A DNA stretch of 64,000 nt, from positions 186,001-250,000 of the forward strand of contig NZ_JAGGPB010000025.1 in NCBI RefSeq assembly GCF_018614055.1. The letters are read 5' to 3'. Under the pieces are notes generated by a model. It saw nothing but the letters and a program-made list of their open reading frames with translations, made no database searches and was not told the DNA's origin. The stretch comes from Streptomyces sp. ISL-98. Lineage in GTDB: Bacteria > Actinomycetota > Actinomycetes > Streptomycetales > Streptomycetaceae. Position 1 is the stretch's first letter. Each line of letters begins with the position of its first letter. Positions 8,535 to 16,095 of this stretch are shown here, piece by piece. The translations under genes were made by a program, and so were the position numbers.

Positions 8535-8950
8535 CGCCGTGCCCTCTCCTTGATCTCGGCCACGTCGGCCTTGACACCGGCGATGGCCTGCTCGGGTGCG
8601 GGAGGGATGGCCCGGCTGACCTGCTTCTTGCCCACGAGGGCGAGTACAGCCGCCGTCACGAGCAGCGCGCCGGTGACGGCCAGGGCAGAAAGCCACAGCG
8701 GCCAGACCAGGTCCAGAGCCACGATCGCGGTGGCCACGCCTGCCAGCAGGGCGACGAAACCGATCACACCGGCTCCGCCGAACAGGCCGCTGCCGAGCCC
8801 GAACCGTTTGCCCTTCTGCCGCATCTCGGCCTGCGCCAGCTGCAGCTCCTGCCGCATCAGCTGGGAGATCTGCTCCGATGCCTGCTTGACCAGCTCGCCC
8901 ACCGACTGCTCGGTGTCAGTGCGGGGCGGGTGATCCAGTGTTCTGCTCAT
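8531..8950 (-). CDS. Phage-holin-like (DUF1469-type) integral membrane protein
   Basis: A 139-residue protein. An amphipathic N-terminus (SVGELVKQASEQISQLMRQE) is followed by two adjacent membrane helices, about residues 52-76 and 82-105. It ends with a short charged tail, AGVKADVAEIKERARR. The layout matches the group-3 holin-like superfamily that is widespread outside phages in actinobacteria and is usually next to DUF3618 genes, as here. A lytic role is unlikely; these pairs are thought to belong to envelope homeostasis. The first gene of a two-gene operon, overlapping the next by four bases. Confidence 0.78.
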   Translation of the reverse strand: MSRTLDHPPRTDTEQSVGELVKQASEQISQLMRQELQLAQAEMRQKGKRFGLGSGLFGGAGVIGFVALLAGVATAIVALDLVWPLWLSALAVTGALLVTAAVLALVGKKQVSRAIPPAPEQAIAGVKADVAEIKERARR

Positions 8951-9095
8951 TGTCGTGACCTGCCTTTCGGGGCAGCAGCGGCCTAACGGTTTCCGGCCTT
9001 CCGTGTTGCCACCACGGGTCCTCTCCCTCGTTGCGTGTGGTGTGGCTGCTGTCTTTCGGCGCGTACCCCTTTGCCGTCGGGGGCATGTGCTGGGT

Positions 9096-9836
9096 GTGAC
9101 GTCGTTTTCGGCGGAGCAGCCGGTCGTGTTTCCCCTGCTGACGGCGCGGTGGCTCAGCCAGACCTTTCTGAATTGGCCGTACGCCCCGGAGGAGGTACAG
9201 GCCCTGTTGCCGGGCGGCCTTCGGGTGGATGTGTTCCGCAACGCCGCATGGGTGGGCGTCACCCCCTTCCTGATGACCGAGGTGAAGGCCCTCGGTGTGG
9301 TCGCCGTACCGGGCCAGGAATTCAGCGAAACGAATGTACGAACGTACGTACGACTTCCGGACGGCAGACGCGGCCTGTGGTTCCTGTCCATCGAGGCCGG
9401 CAATCCGATCATGACAGCCGCCCGTCTGGCAGGTGTCCCCTACCACGCAGGGAACCTGAAGATCGGGACGGACGGTCCTGTCGTCCACTACACCGGGGAA
9501 CGCCGCGGTGGCGGCCCCCGATACCGGCTGACGGTACGTACGGGCGCTCCGGTCGAGATGACCGAACAGGATGCCTGGCTGACCACACGATGGCGGGCCT
9601 TCACCCGGAGAGCGGGCCTGCTCTGGGAGACACCGGTCGAGCACCCTCCGTATCGCCTGGCACGCGTCACACTGCTCGACCTGGACGAGACCCTCACCGT
9701 GGGCGCGGGCCTCTCGGCTCCTGTCGGAGAGCCTGTCGTTCATTACTCCCCGGGAGTCGGGCCCGTACGGCTGGGAGTGACACGTCCGGCCGTGGCCTGC
9801 CGCAGTCGTTCCTCGGCCTCGGCCCTGGCGCCGTGA
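9096..9836 (+). CDS. DUF2071 domain-containing protein (YqjF-like)
   Basis: About 246 residues. The pattern LLTARWLSQTFLNWPYAPEE, GLRVDVFRNAAWVGVTPFLM and ETNVRTYVRLPDGRRGLWF is characteristic of DUF2071/YqjF proteins, which have an acetoacetate-decarboxylase-like beta fold. The active-site lysine of decarboxylases is not obvious and the function is unknown. Start choice is uncertain: GTG 9087 and GTG 9096 are both in frame, and GGGGG at 9079-9083 favours 9096. Divergent from the holin/DUF3618 pair. The last 20 residues are low-complexity (Ser, Ala, Arg). Confidence 0.75.
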   Translation: MTSFSAEQPVVFPLLTARWLSQTFLNWPYAPEEVQALLPGGLRVDVFRNAAWVGVTPFLMTEVKALGVVAVPGQEFSETNVRTYVRLPDGRRGLWFLSIEAGNPIMTAARLAGVPYHAGNLKIGTDGPVVHYTGERRGGGPRYRLTVRTGAPVEMTEQDAWLTTRWRAFTRRAGLLWETPVEHPPYRLARVTLLDLDETLTVGAGLSAPVGEPVVHYSPGVGPVRLGVTRPAVACRSRSSASALAP

Positions 9837-9842
9837 CGGGCG

Positions 9843-10754
9843 TCAGGTGATGGTTGCGCCCTGCTGGAGCAGCAGGGCGACATCGGCCGCGGCGATGCCG
9901 ATCGCCCCGAGAAACGGCAGCCTCGGCCACCGGTGGCCCAGCAGCGCGCTGCCGACCGCCACGATCAGCGCCACCGCCAGGGCGGTCGCACCGGCAATAC
10001 CGACCGGGCCGGGACGGGCGAGGGCGAGCAGTGCGGTGGCCGTCACGAGAGGAAGCGGCAGCAACAGTCGCGCGCGGGTGGGGCCCAGCCGCTGGGGCCA
10101 GCCGTGTACGCCGGTCGCCAGATCGGCAGCGATGTCCGGGAGCACGTTCGCCAGGTGCGCGCCGACTCCGAGCAGCGCTGCGGAGGCGACGACCCACCAC
10201 GCGGGCCAGGGCCGTCCCGCCAGGCCGAGCGATACGAAGGCAGGGAGCGCCGCGAATCCCACGGCGTACGGCAGCCAGGACAGCGGGGTGGCCTTCAGCC
10301 GGAGGTTGTACGTCCAGGCTGCGGCGACCCCGATGAGGTGGACCGTACCGGCGAGTGGACCGTAGGCGAGGGACAGCGGTACGCAGAGGGCCAGGGCGGT
10401 GATCGCGGCGCGGCGTACGGCGGTGACGCTCACCGTGCCGGCGACCACGGGTTTGGTGCGACGCCGGGCGGTGGTGTCACGTACGGCGTCGACGGCGTCG
10501 TTGCTCCAGCCGACGGACAACTGCCCTGTCAGCACGGCGGCGGCGACCAGCAGGCACCGTCCCGCGACCTGACCGCCGGCCACCGCCATCCCGGTCATCA
10601 GGAGGGTGACCGCTGCGGTCGGGCCGGGGTGACACGCCTTCAGGAGGCCGGCCCCGGCTTGAAGCCTCGCGCCGGAGGACGCCGATGCCGGGGGTGCCGC
10701 TTCGGCCCGGCCCGTAGCGTCCACGTCCACATCAGCGCCCACGTCCGCGTCCAC
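9843..10754 (-). CDS. UbiA-family prenyltransferase
   Basis: A 303-residue polytopic membrane protein with about eight hydrophobic segments. The first aspartate-rich motif is NDAVDAVRDTTARRRTKP near residues 85-102 and the second is DIAADLATGVHG near 207-218. These are the Mg-diphosphate binding loops of UbiA-type aromatic prenyltransferases. The GTG start is weakly supported: no strong ribosome-binding site is visible and the first 30 residues are acidic and Ala-rich, so the true start may be internal. It is divergent from a type III PKS operon, which could supply a phenolic acceptor for prenylation; that link is an inference. Confidence 0.82.
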   Translation of the reverse strand: MDADVGADVDVDATGRAEAAPPASASSGARLQAGAGLLKACHPGPTAAVTLLMTGMAVAGGQVAGRCLLVAAAVLTGQLSVGWSNDAVDAVRDTTARRRTKPVVAGTVSVTAVRRAAITALALCVPLSLAYGPLAGTVHLIGVAAAWTYNLRLKATPLSWLPYAVGFAALPAFVSLGLAGRPWPAWWVVASAALLGVGAHLANVLPDIAADLATGVHGWPQRLGPTRARLLLPLPLVTATALLALARPGPVGIAGATALAVALIVAVGSALLGHRWPRLPFLGAIGIAAADVALLLQQGATIT

Positions 10755-10876
10755 GCGCTCATGCTAGGCAGCCCGGCCGTCGCGGAGGCAAGCCGCCGGA
10801 CGGGCGACATGGCGTGATGCGGTGCCGAGCGGGGGCACTCATTGCAAGGTCCCCCGTTCTCGACCTCGGACCGCAG

Positions 10877-11932
10877 ATGACCCGGATCGCCGCTGTTCAC
10901 GGAGTTTTGGCTCCTCACCGGCACGCCCAACGAGAGATCACGGACATGATCGCCCGCGTATGTCTGCCCGAGGGGACGGATCGCTGCGTACTCGACCGGC
11001 TGCACGACAGCGCGAAGGTGAAAACCCGTCATACGGTGCTGCCGCTCGACGCATACGCGGAACTTCGCGATTTCGGGGCGGTCAACGACGCCTTCATCGA
11101 GGGGGCCGTGAGCCTCGGTGGCGAGGCGGTCGGCGCGGCACTGGACGCGGCGGGCCTCTCGCCGCGCGACGTCGACCTCCTGATGTTCACCTCGGTGACC
11201 GGCATCGCCGCACCGTCGGTCGACGCTCGCCTCGTGGGGCCGCTCGGACTGCGCCCGGACGTCAAACGCGTCCCCATCTTCGGGCTGGGGTGCGTCGCGG
11301 GGGCGGCCGGAATCGCCCGGCTGCACGACTACCTTCTGGGCCGCCCCGACGACGTGGCCGTCCTTCTGTCGGTGGAGCTGTGCTCTCTCACCTTCCAGCG
11401 CAGCGACGCCTCACCGGCCAATCTCGTCGCCGGCGCGCTGTTCGGGGACGGCGCCGCGGCTGTCGTCGCGTGCGGCGCGCGGCGTACGGCCGCCAGCGGG
11501 CCGGTGGTGGTCGAGACGCGCAGTCATCTCTATCCGGACACCGAGCACGTGCTGGGCTGGGACATCACGGCCTCCGGCTTCCGCGTCGTACTGGATGCGA
11601 GTGTCCCTGATGTCGTGCGCAAGAACCTCGCCGCGGACGTCGACGCATTCCTCGCGGATCACGGTCTCCGCCGGGAGGACATCGCTGCCTGGGTATGCCA
11701 CCCCGGCGGCGCCAAAGTGCTTGAGGCTGTCGAAGAGGCCCTTGAACTGCCGGACGGCGCACTCGACTTGACCTGGAGTTCACTGGCGGCAGTGGGCAAC
11801 CTCTCGTCGGCCTCGGTGCTCCACGTCCTGCGCGACACCCTTGCCCAGCGCCGCCCACCGGCCGGCACGGCCGGACTGCTGCTCGCCATGGGCCCGGGGT
11901 TCTGCTCCGAACTCGTCCTGCTCCGCTGGTAG
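10877..11932 (+). CDS. srsA: Type III polyketide synthase (alkylresorcinol/alkylpyrone type)
   Basis: A 351-residue chalcone-synthase-superfamily enzyme. The Cys-His-Asn triad is complete: Cys139 in FGLGCVAGAAG, His275 in WVCHPGGAK and Asn308 in AVGNLSSASVL. Such enzymes extend an acyl starter with malonyl-CoA and cyclise it. The two downstream genes are an ICMT-like methyltransferase and a flavin oxidoreductase, the same order as srsA-srsB-srsC of Streptomyces griseus phenolic-lipid synthesis, hence the symbol by context. ATG 10877 was taken because the protein then starts MTRIAAVHGVL as in relatives; an in-frame upstream extension is possible. Product identity, and whether it is a true SrsA orthologue, is inferred. 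Confidence 0.85.
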   Translation: MTRIAAVHGVLAPHRHAQREITDMIARVCLPEGTDRCVLDRLHDSAKVKTRHTVLPLDAYAELRDFGAVNDAFIEGAVSLGGEAVGAALDAAGLSPRDVDLLMFTSVTGIAAPSVDARLVGPLGLRPDVKRVPIFGLGCVAGAAGIARLHDYLLGRPDDVAVLLSVELCSLTFQRSDASPANLVAGALFGDGAAAVVACGARRTAASGPVVVETRSHLYPDTEHVLGWDITASGFRVVLDASVPDVVRKNLAADVDAFLADHGLRREDIAAWVCHPGGAKVLEAVEEALELPDGALDLTWSSLAAVGNLSSASVLHVLRDTLAQRRPPAGTAGLLLAMGPGFCSELVLLRW

Positions 11933-11960
11933 GCCATTGGATTGCTAGGGAGGGCAACCC

Positions 11961-12503
11961 ATGCTCTGGTTCACCTTGCTGGTCCTGGCGGTCGGCGCGG
12001 AGCGCGTCGCCGAGCTCGTCGTGGCCCGCCGCAACGCCCGCTGGAGCCTGGCCCGCGGGGCCGTCGAAGCGGGACAGCGGCACTATCCGGCGATGGTGGC
12101 CCTGCACACCGGGCTGCTCGTCGGCTGCCTGGCGGAAGTCCGGCTGGCAGGGCGGTCGTTCGACCCGGCGCTCGGGTGGGCCATGGCCGCCGTCGTGGTG
12201 GCGGCACAGGCTCTGCGCTGGTGGTGCATCCGCACGCTGGGGCCGCGTTGGAACACCCGCGTGCTGGTCGTACCGGATCTTCCCCTGGTCGCGAGCGGCC
12301 CGTACCGGTGGCTGAGCCATCCCAACTACGTGGCGGTAGTGGCCGAAGGGCTGGCCCTGCCGCTGGTGCACGGCGCCTGGGTGACCGCCCTGATTTTCAC
12401 CGTACTCAACGCCGCACTCCTCACCGTACGGATTCGCTGCGAGAACCGGGCGCTGACTCCCGCGCGCGCCGCTGTCGGCAGCAGGGCGGGTGCCGGGCTG
12501 TGA
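11961..12503 (+). CDS. srsB: Isoprenylcysteine carboxyl methyltransferase-family protein
   Basis: A 180-residue membrane protein with four or five hydrophobic segments and the ICMT signature RTLGPRWNTRV followed by SGPYRWLSHPNYVAVVAEG. This is the SAM-binding region of this membrane methyltransferase family. In srs-type operons the corresponding enzyme O-methylates alkylresorcinols rather than prenylcysteine. It follows the type III PKS by 28 bp and its stop overlaps the next start (GTGA), consistent with one operon. AGGGAGGG upstream at 11948-11955 serves as the ribosome-binding site. The methyl acceptor is inferred from neighbours only. Confidence 0.8.
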   Translation: MLWFTLLVLAVGAERVAELVVARRNARWSLARGAVEAGQRHYPAMVALHTGLLVGCLAEVRLAGRSFDPALGWAMAAVVVAAQALRWWCIRTLGPRWNTRVLVVPDLPLVASGPYRWLSHPNYVAVVAEGLALPLVHGAWVTALIFTVLNAALLTVRIRCENRALTPARAAVGSRAGAGL

Positions 12504-13513
12504 TCGACCTGCTGGTGGCGGGCGGCGGGCCGGCCGGGCTGGCCACGGCCATCCACGCGGCGTCGGCCGGCATGGAAGCGGTGGTGATCGAACAGCGCAG
12601 CACCCCGGTGGACAAGGCATGCGGCGAGGGGATCATGCCCGGCGGTGTACTGGCTCTGGACGCCCTGGGCGTCCGCGTCGGCGGTCGGGCACTGCGCGGC
12701 ATTCGCTATGTGGACGGACGGTATTGCGCGGAGGCCCTCTTCCGCGACGGCTCGGGTCTTGGTGTTCGCCGTACGGAGTTGCATGCGGCGCTGGCCCGGC
12801 GGGCTGCCGAACTCGGCGTCAGGGTCGTCACCGGCAGGGTCGGAGAGGTGCGGCAGAGTACGGACACGGTGAGCGCGGGAGGGCTGCAGGCGCGCTGGCT
12901 GGCCGCCGCGGACGGGCTGCACTCGCCGCTGCGCCACTCGCTCGGCCTGGACCTTCCCAGCCGTCGGCCCCGGCGCTTCGGCCTGCGAAGGCACTACCGG
13001 GTGGATCCGTGGACGGACTTCGTCGAAGTGCACTGGTCGCCGTTCGGCGAGGCGTACGTGACACCAGTCGGCGACGGCCTGGTCGGAGTGGCCGTACTGA
13101 GCACAGTGAGGCGCGGCTACGATGCACACCTGGCCCACTTCCCTCGGCTGCTCCAGCTCCTTGACGGCCCCACCGCCACCCCGGTACGCGGCGCCGGCCC
13201 ACTGCGCCAGCGGGCACGCCGCCGTACCGCGGGGCGGGTACTGCTCGTGGGCGACGCGGCGGGTTACACCGACGCGCTCACCGGCGAGGGACTCGCCCTC
13301 GCGATGGCTTCGGCCGAAGCGGCTGTGCGCTGCCTGAGGTCTGGGCGGCCTCAGGCGTACGAGGGGTGCTGGCGGCGGCTGTCCCGTAGGCATCGCCTGC
13401 TGACGGAGGGTCTCGTACGGCTGAGCGGTCACGCCGCCGCAGCTCGCCTGGTGGTACCGGCGGCGGCCAGGCTGCCGTCGGCCTTCGCCGCGGCTGTCCA
13501 TGCGCTCCAGTGA
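12500..13513 (+). CDS. srsC: FAD-dependent oxidoreductase (geranylgeranyl-reductase/hydroxylase type)
   Basis: A 337-residue flavoprotein. It begins with the dinucleotide-binding motif LLVAGGGPAGLATAIHAA and has the second FAD motif GRVLLVGDAAGYTDALTGEG near residues 245-262, as in group A flavin hydroxylases and geranylgeranyl reductases. The N-terminal EQRSTPVDKACGEGIMPGG resembles the reductase/hydroxylase branch. Third gene of the operon, starting at GTG with a four-base overlap. In the S. griseus srs pathway the equivalent enzyme hydroxylates the methylated resorcinol ring to a quinone-type product; this role is inferred by synteny. Confidence 0.83.
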   Translation: MIDLLVAGGGPAGLATAIHAASAGMEAVVIEQRSTPVDKACGEGIMPGGVLALDALGVRVGGRALRGIRYVDGRYCAEALFRDGSGLGVRRTELHAALARRAAELGVRVVTGRVGEVRQSTDTVSAGGLQARWLAAADGLHSPLRHSLGLDLPSRRPRRFGLRRHYRVDPWTDFVEVHWSPFGEAYVTPVGDGLVGVAVLSTVRRGYDAHLAHFPRLLQLLDGPTATPVRGAGPLRQRARRRTAGRVLLVGDAAGYTDALTGEGLALAMASAEAAVRCLRSGRPQAYEGCWRRLSRRHRLLTEGLVRLSGHAAAARLVVPAAARLPSAFAAAVHALQ

Positions 13514-13569
13514 CGCGCTGCACGGCTTACGGAGGCGTGTCGGGCAGCGCGCCGACCGATCCTGGTCAG

Positions 13570-15189
13570 CTACCCGTGATCCTGGCTGGTGATCCAGCGG
13601 CGGTCGGTGGCGGCGTACTCGTAGCGCGGCATTCCCTTGGTGCCGCTGGTGCGGAAGGGTCGTCCGTTGTCGCTGATCCGGACCGTGCCCGAGCGCGCGC
13701 CGCTGCTCCACTCCAGCTCCAGGTACCAGTAGCAGTCGCAGTTGACCGTCCTGGAGGTCACCAGCAGCACCTCGGGGTCTGAGGCCGTCACGGTGTACGG
13801 GAACGAAACCGCCGGAATCCGGGTTCCGGCCACGCCGTCGAAACCCGCGACGGAACGGGCGACGGGGCGCGGGGCGTCGAGGTTCACGTCGATGTAGCGC
13901 GGGCTGAGTGCGCCGCCGCAGCCGTTGTTCATCCCGTAGACGTTCCGCTTGACGGGCACGGCGCGCTCGGTGACGCGCACGCGAAGTGCCTCAAGCACCA
14001 CCGTCTTCTCGGAGGTGCCCTGGAGGGAGATACGCACATTGGTGTCGCCGCCGTGCAGTGCGCCGAGGGAGCGCGCCCACTGTTTGGCGTCCTGTTCCAC
14101 GGGGGGCGGAGGGACCTGGTCCGGGCTGCGGTTGATCAGGTAGTTGTGGTTGCAGCCGCTCTGCCAGACGTCGGAGTCGGCGGTCCAGGTGAACGGGACG
14201 GCGGTGCCTGTTGCGCCGCCGGTCTTGGGGGCCGGGGCGCGCGGGCCTGTGGTGGTGGGCGGCGTGCTGCGAGCAGGGTTCCGGCGCGGGGGCGCGCTGG
14301 TTGACGCCTTGGCGCCACCGGACTTGCTCGGGTGCCCGGTGGGGCTGCCGGTCGGCGGTGGTCCCGTCCGGTCGTCGCTGGCCCCGTCGATGGAGGCGAC
14401 GGAACGGCGGTCGTCCGCGGCTCCGGACCCGGGCCCCGCAAAGGCCAGCGCGGCAAGCCCGGAGGCGACGGCGACAACCGCGGCCGCGGCAAGAACCACC
14501 TTGCGCAGGCGTCGCGGTCGGCGGGGCGAGGGAATTGGGGCTGCGGTGACGTGGGTCGGGGGCCCGGGGGACGGCGCCGGCTCGGCCGGCCCGGGGGGCT
14601 GCGCGACCGGTGCGGGGTGGGCCGCGTGATCGGGAGCTGCGGGTTGCGGGGCCGCGGGCTGCTGGGTAGCGGGGGCACGCGTTGAGTCCGGTGTCGCGGG
14701 TGCCGACGCCGGCCCCAGGGTCGCGGTGACTCGGGTCGGCCCCTTGTGGGCCGACGCCTTGTGGGCCGACGCCGTGTGGGCCGACGTCGTGGGTACCAAC
14801 CCCGGTACCGACACCGTAGGGGCCGACGCAGTGGGCACCGACCCCGTACGAGCCGACACCATAGGCACCGACGTCTCAGAGGGCGGCGTCGAAGCCGCCG
14901 TCGTAGAGGCCGTCTTCCGGATGGTCTGCGGGCGCCGGGTCGCGTCCGCCAGGATCCACAGTCGGTGCAATTCGAGCAGCTCCTGCGGTGGTGCGCCGCA
15001 CAGCCGCGCCAGCCGTTCTACCGGCGCGAAGTGCGCCGGTACCGCCTCGCCCGAGCCGTACCGGTGCAGTGTCGACGCGCTCACGCCCAGGCGCCGCGCC
15101 AGGGCCCCGTAGCTCCGGCCCGAGCGTTCCTTGAGCGCGCGCACCTGCTCCGCGAAAAGCTCGACTTCGGCTTCTCTCGACGTGCTCAT
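13570..15189 (-). CDS. Membrane-anchored HTH (XRE-type) regulator with extracytoplasmic domain
   Basis: A 539-residue one-component regulator. Residues 8-75 form an XRE helix-turn-helix (SYGALARRLGVSASTLHRY). Residues 92-225 are a low-complexity Thr/Ser/Ala/Pro linker containing five-residue repeats. One membrane helix follows positive residues (RRPRRLRKVVLAAAAVVAVA, 223-252), then a Ser/Thr/Pro spacer and a C-terminal outer domain (335-539) with several cysteines (SGCNHN, NNGCGG, NCDCYW). The DNA-binding part would be inside and the sensor outside. The ATG at 15189 has GGGGGAC just upstream. Divergent from a secreted protein gene, with a palindromic half-site cluster between them. The ligand is unknown. 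Confidence 0.82.
   Translation of the reverse strand: MSTSREAEVELFAEQVRALKERSGRSYGALARRLGVSASTLHRYGSGEAVPAHFAPVERLARLCGAPPQELLELHRLWILADATRRPQTIRKTASTTAASTPPSETSVPMVSARTGSVPTASAPTVSVPGLVPTTSAHTASAHKASAHKGPTRVTATLGPASAPATPDSTRAPATQQPAAPQPAAPDHAAHPAPVAQPPGPAEPAPSPGPPTHVTAAPIPSPRRPRRLRKVVLAAAAVVAVASGLAALAFAGPGSGAADDRRSVASIDGASDDRTGPPPTGSPTGHPSKSGGAKASTSAPPRRNPARSTPPTTTGPRAPAPKTGGATGTAVPFTWTADSDVWQSGCNHNYLINRSPDQVPPPPVEQDAKQWARSLGALHGGDTNVRISLQGTSEKTVVLEALRVRVTERAVPVKRNVYGMNNGCGGALSPRYIDVNLDAPRPVARSVAGFDGVAGTRIPAVSFPYTVTASDPEVLLVTSRTVNCDCYWYLELEWSSGARSGTVRISDNGRPFRTSGTKGMPRYEYAATDRRWITSQDHG
14745..14875. repeat. Degenerate 15-bp tandem repeats inside the regulator linker
   Basis: Imperfect tandem units based on GTGGGCCGACGCC and variants recur about nine times, at near 15-bp spacing. 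On the coding strand they encode five-residue units such as SAHKA and SAPTV in the cytoplasmic linker between the HTH and the membrane helix. Copy number could vary between strains and change linker length. Confidence 0.6.
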
Positions 15190-15222
15190 CCGTCCCCCCG
15201 CCCCTCCGCCATTCCGGGCCGC

Positions 15223-15274
15223 ATTCCACCCCACCCGCATATCCCCACGTCAGTGGGGGTGGAATGGTTCCACC
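15223..15274. promoter_or_regulatory. Three-half-site operator between HTH regulator and secreted protein gene
   Basis: GGTGGAA-TGG-TTCCACC is a perfect palindrome at 15258-15274. A further ATTCCACC at 15223-15230 is inverted relative to GGTGGAAT at 15258-15265. The cluster lies 34-85 bp upstream of the regulator start and about 100 bp upstream of the divergent secreted-protein gene, which is where an autoregulatory site would be expected. The repeats are seen; the binding protein is inferred. Confidence 0.5.
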
Positions 15275-15370
15275 ATCCCGTACACCCGCGTTGGCATTGC
15301 GCTGGTCGGCTTCGCCCGCCGAAGCTGATCAATGTCTTCATCAACCACCGCAACGGGGGATATTCCGTCC

Positions 15371-15979
15371 ATGCCTGCATTCCGTACCAAGCTCGCCACT
15401 ACCTTGACCACCGTCGGCCTGGCCCTGGTCGCCGCCCCGCTCACCCCGGCCACGGCGGCCCCCTCCCCGGCGTTCCTCAACGCCGCGCAGATGCCCGCCT
15501 CCTCGACCCCGTGGTCGGCCGGGAGGGTGACCACGGGCCTGCCGGAAGGGGGCGTGCTCTGCGCTCCGGGTGCCCTGCCGGGCAAGGGCACCAGCCACCG
15601 TACGTTCCGTACCGAACTGGACACCGGAGGCCTGCAGATCACCACGGTCGCCGCGTCCACCGCGAAGGCCGCCGAGATCGTCACCACACTGCGCCGGGCA
15701 CTCGCCACGTGCGCGGGGCGCATCGAGCAGCAGTACCCCACCACGCAGGCGAGCAGCGTCTACCACGGCAAGCTGGCGGTGGAGGAGGGCGCATACGTCT
15801 ACAGCCTCGACACCGAGGACCGCGAGGCCGGAAGCACTGACATCAACTTGTTCTCCGTGGGCCGCGACGGACGCACCGTCACCTACGTGCAGTGGGGCCG
15901 CCTGGGCGACCTGGAGGACGCCCCGCTGAAGGGCTTCAAGGCAACCACCCGTACCGCGGTGAAGAATCTCTACCGCTGA
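15371..15979 (+). CDS. Secreted protein, possibly PknH-type sensor fold
   Basis: A 202-residue exported protein with signal peptide TKLATTLTTVGLALVAAPLT and a cleavage region near ATAAPS (residue 30). The mature part has two cysteines (VLCAPGA, LATCAGR). A pattern of alternating strands with a helix (STAKAAEIVTTLRRALATC) recalls the extracellular sensor domain seen after PknH kinases, but this is from memory and unsure. It faces the membrane-anchored HTH regulator across a shared operator, so it may be the regulated target or a ligand-binding partner of the outer domain. ATG 15371 is preferred over the in-frame ATG 15332 because the signal peptide then starts at the N-terminus. Confidence 0.7.
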   Translation: MPAFRTKLATTLTTVGLALVAAPLTPATAAPSPAFLNAAQMPASSTPWSAGRVTTGLPEGGVLCAPGALPGKGTSHRTFRTELDTGGLQITTVAASTAKAAEIVTTLRRALATCAGRIEQQYPTTQASSVYHGKLAVEEGAYVYSLDTEDREAGSTDINLFSVGRDGRTVTYVQWGRLGDLEDAPLKGFKATTRTAVKNLYR

Positions 15980-15987
15980 TACGCCCA

Positions 15988-16024
15988 GGGGCGGCGCGCT
16001 GTACGGACCGCAGCGCGCCGCCCC
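15988..16024 (+). terminator. Strong rho-independent-type hairpin
   Basis: GGGGCGGCGCGCTG at 15988-16001 pairs perfectly with CAGCGCGCCGCCCC at 16011-16024 around a nine-base loop. It begins nine bases after the stop of the secreted protein gene and separates it from the downstream L,D-transpeptidase gene. No T-run follows. Confidence 0.75.
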
Positions 16025-16055
16025 GCATAGCCCGGCCCGCAATGGGCTGCACACC

Positions 16056-16085
16056 CTCACCACTCGTAGGACTCACCACTCGTAG
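16056..16085. repeat. 14-bp direct repeat before the L,D-transpeptidase start
   Basis: CTCACCACTCGTAG occurs at 16056-16069 and again at 16072-16085, two bases apart (period 16). The second copy runs into the GAAGGAG ribosome-binding site. It may be a simple duplication or a tandem protein site in the 5' region. Confidence 0.5.
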
Positions 16086-16095
16086 AAGGAGTCCA

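Noticed and set aside
14745-14875. CRISPR-like array
   Set aside because: The units are short, degenerate, directly adjacent and in frame with a protein linker; there are no spacers.
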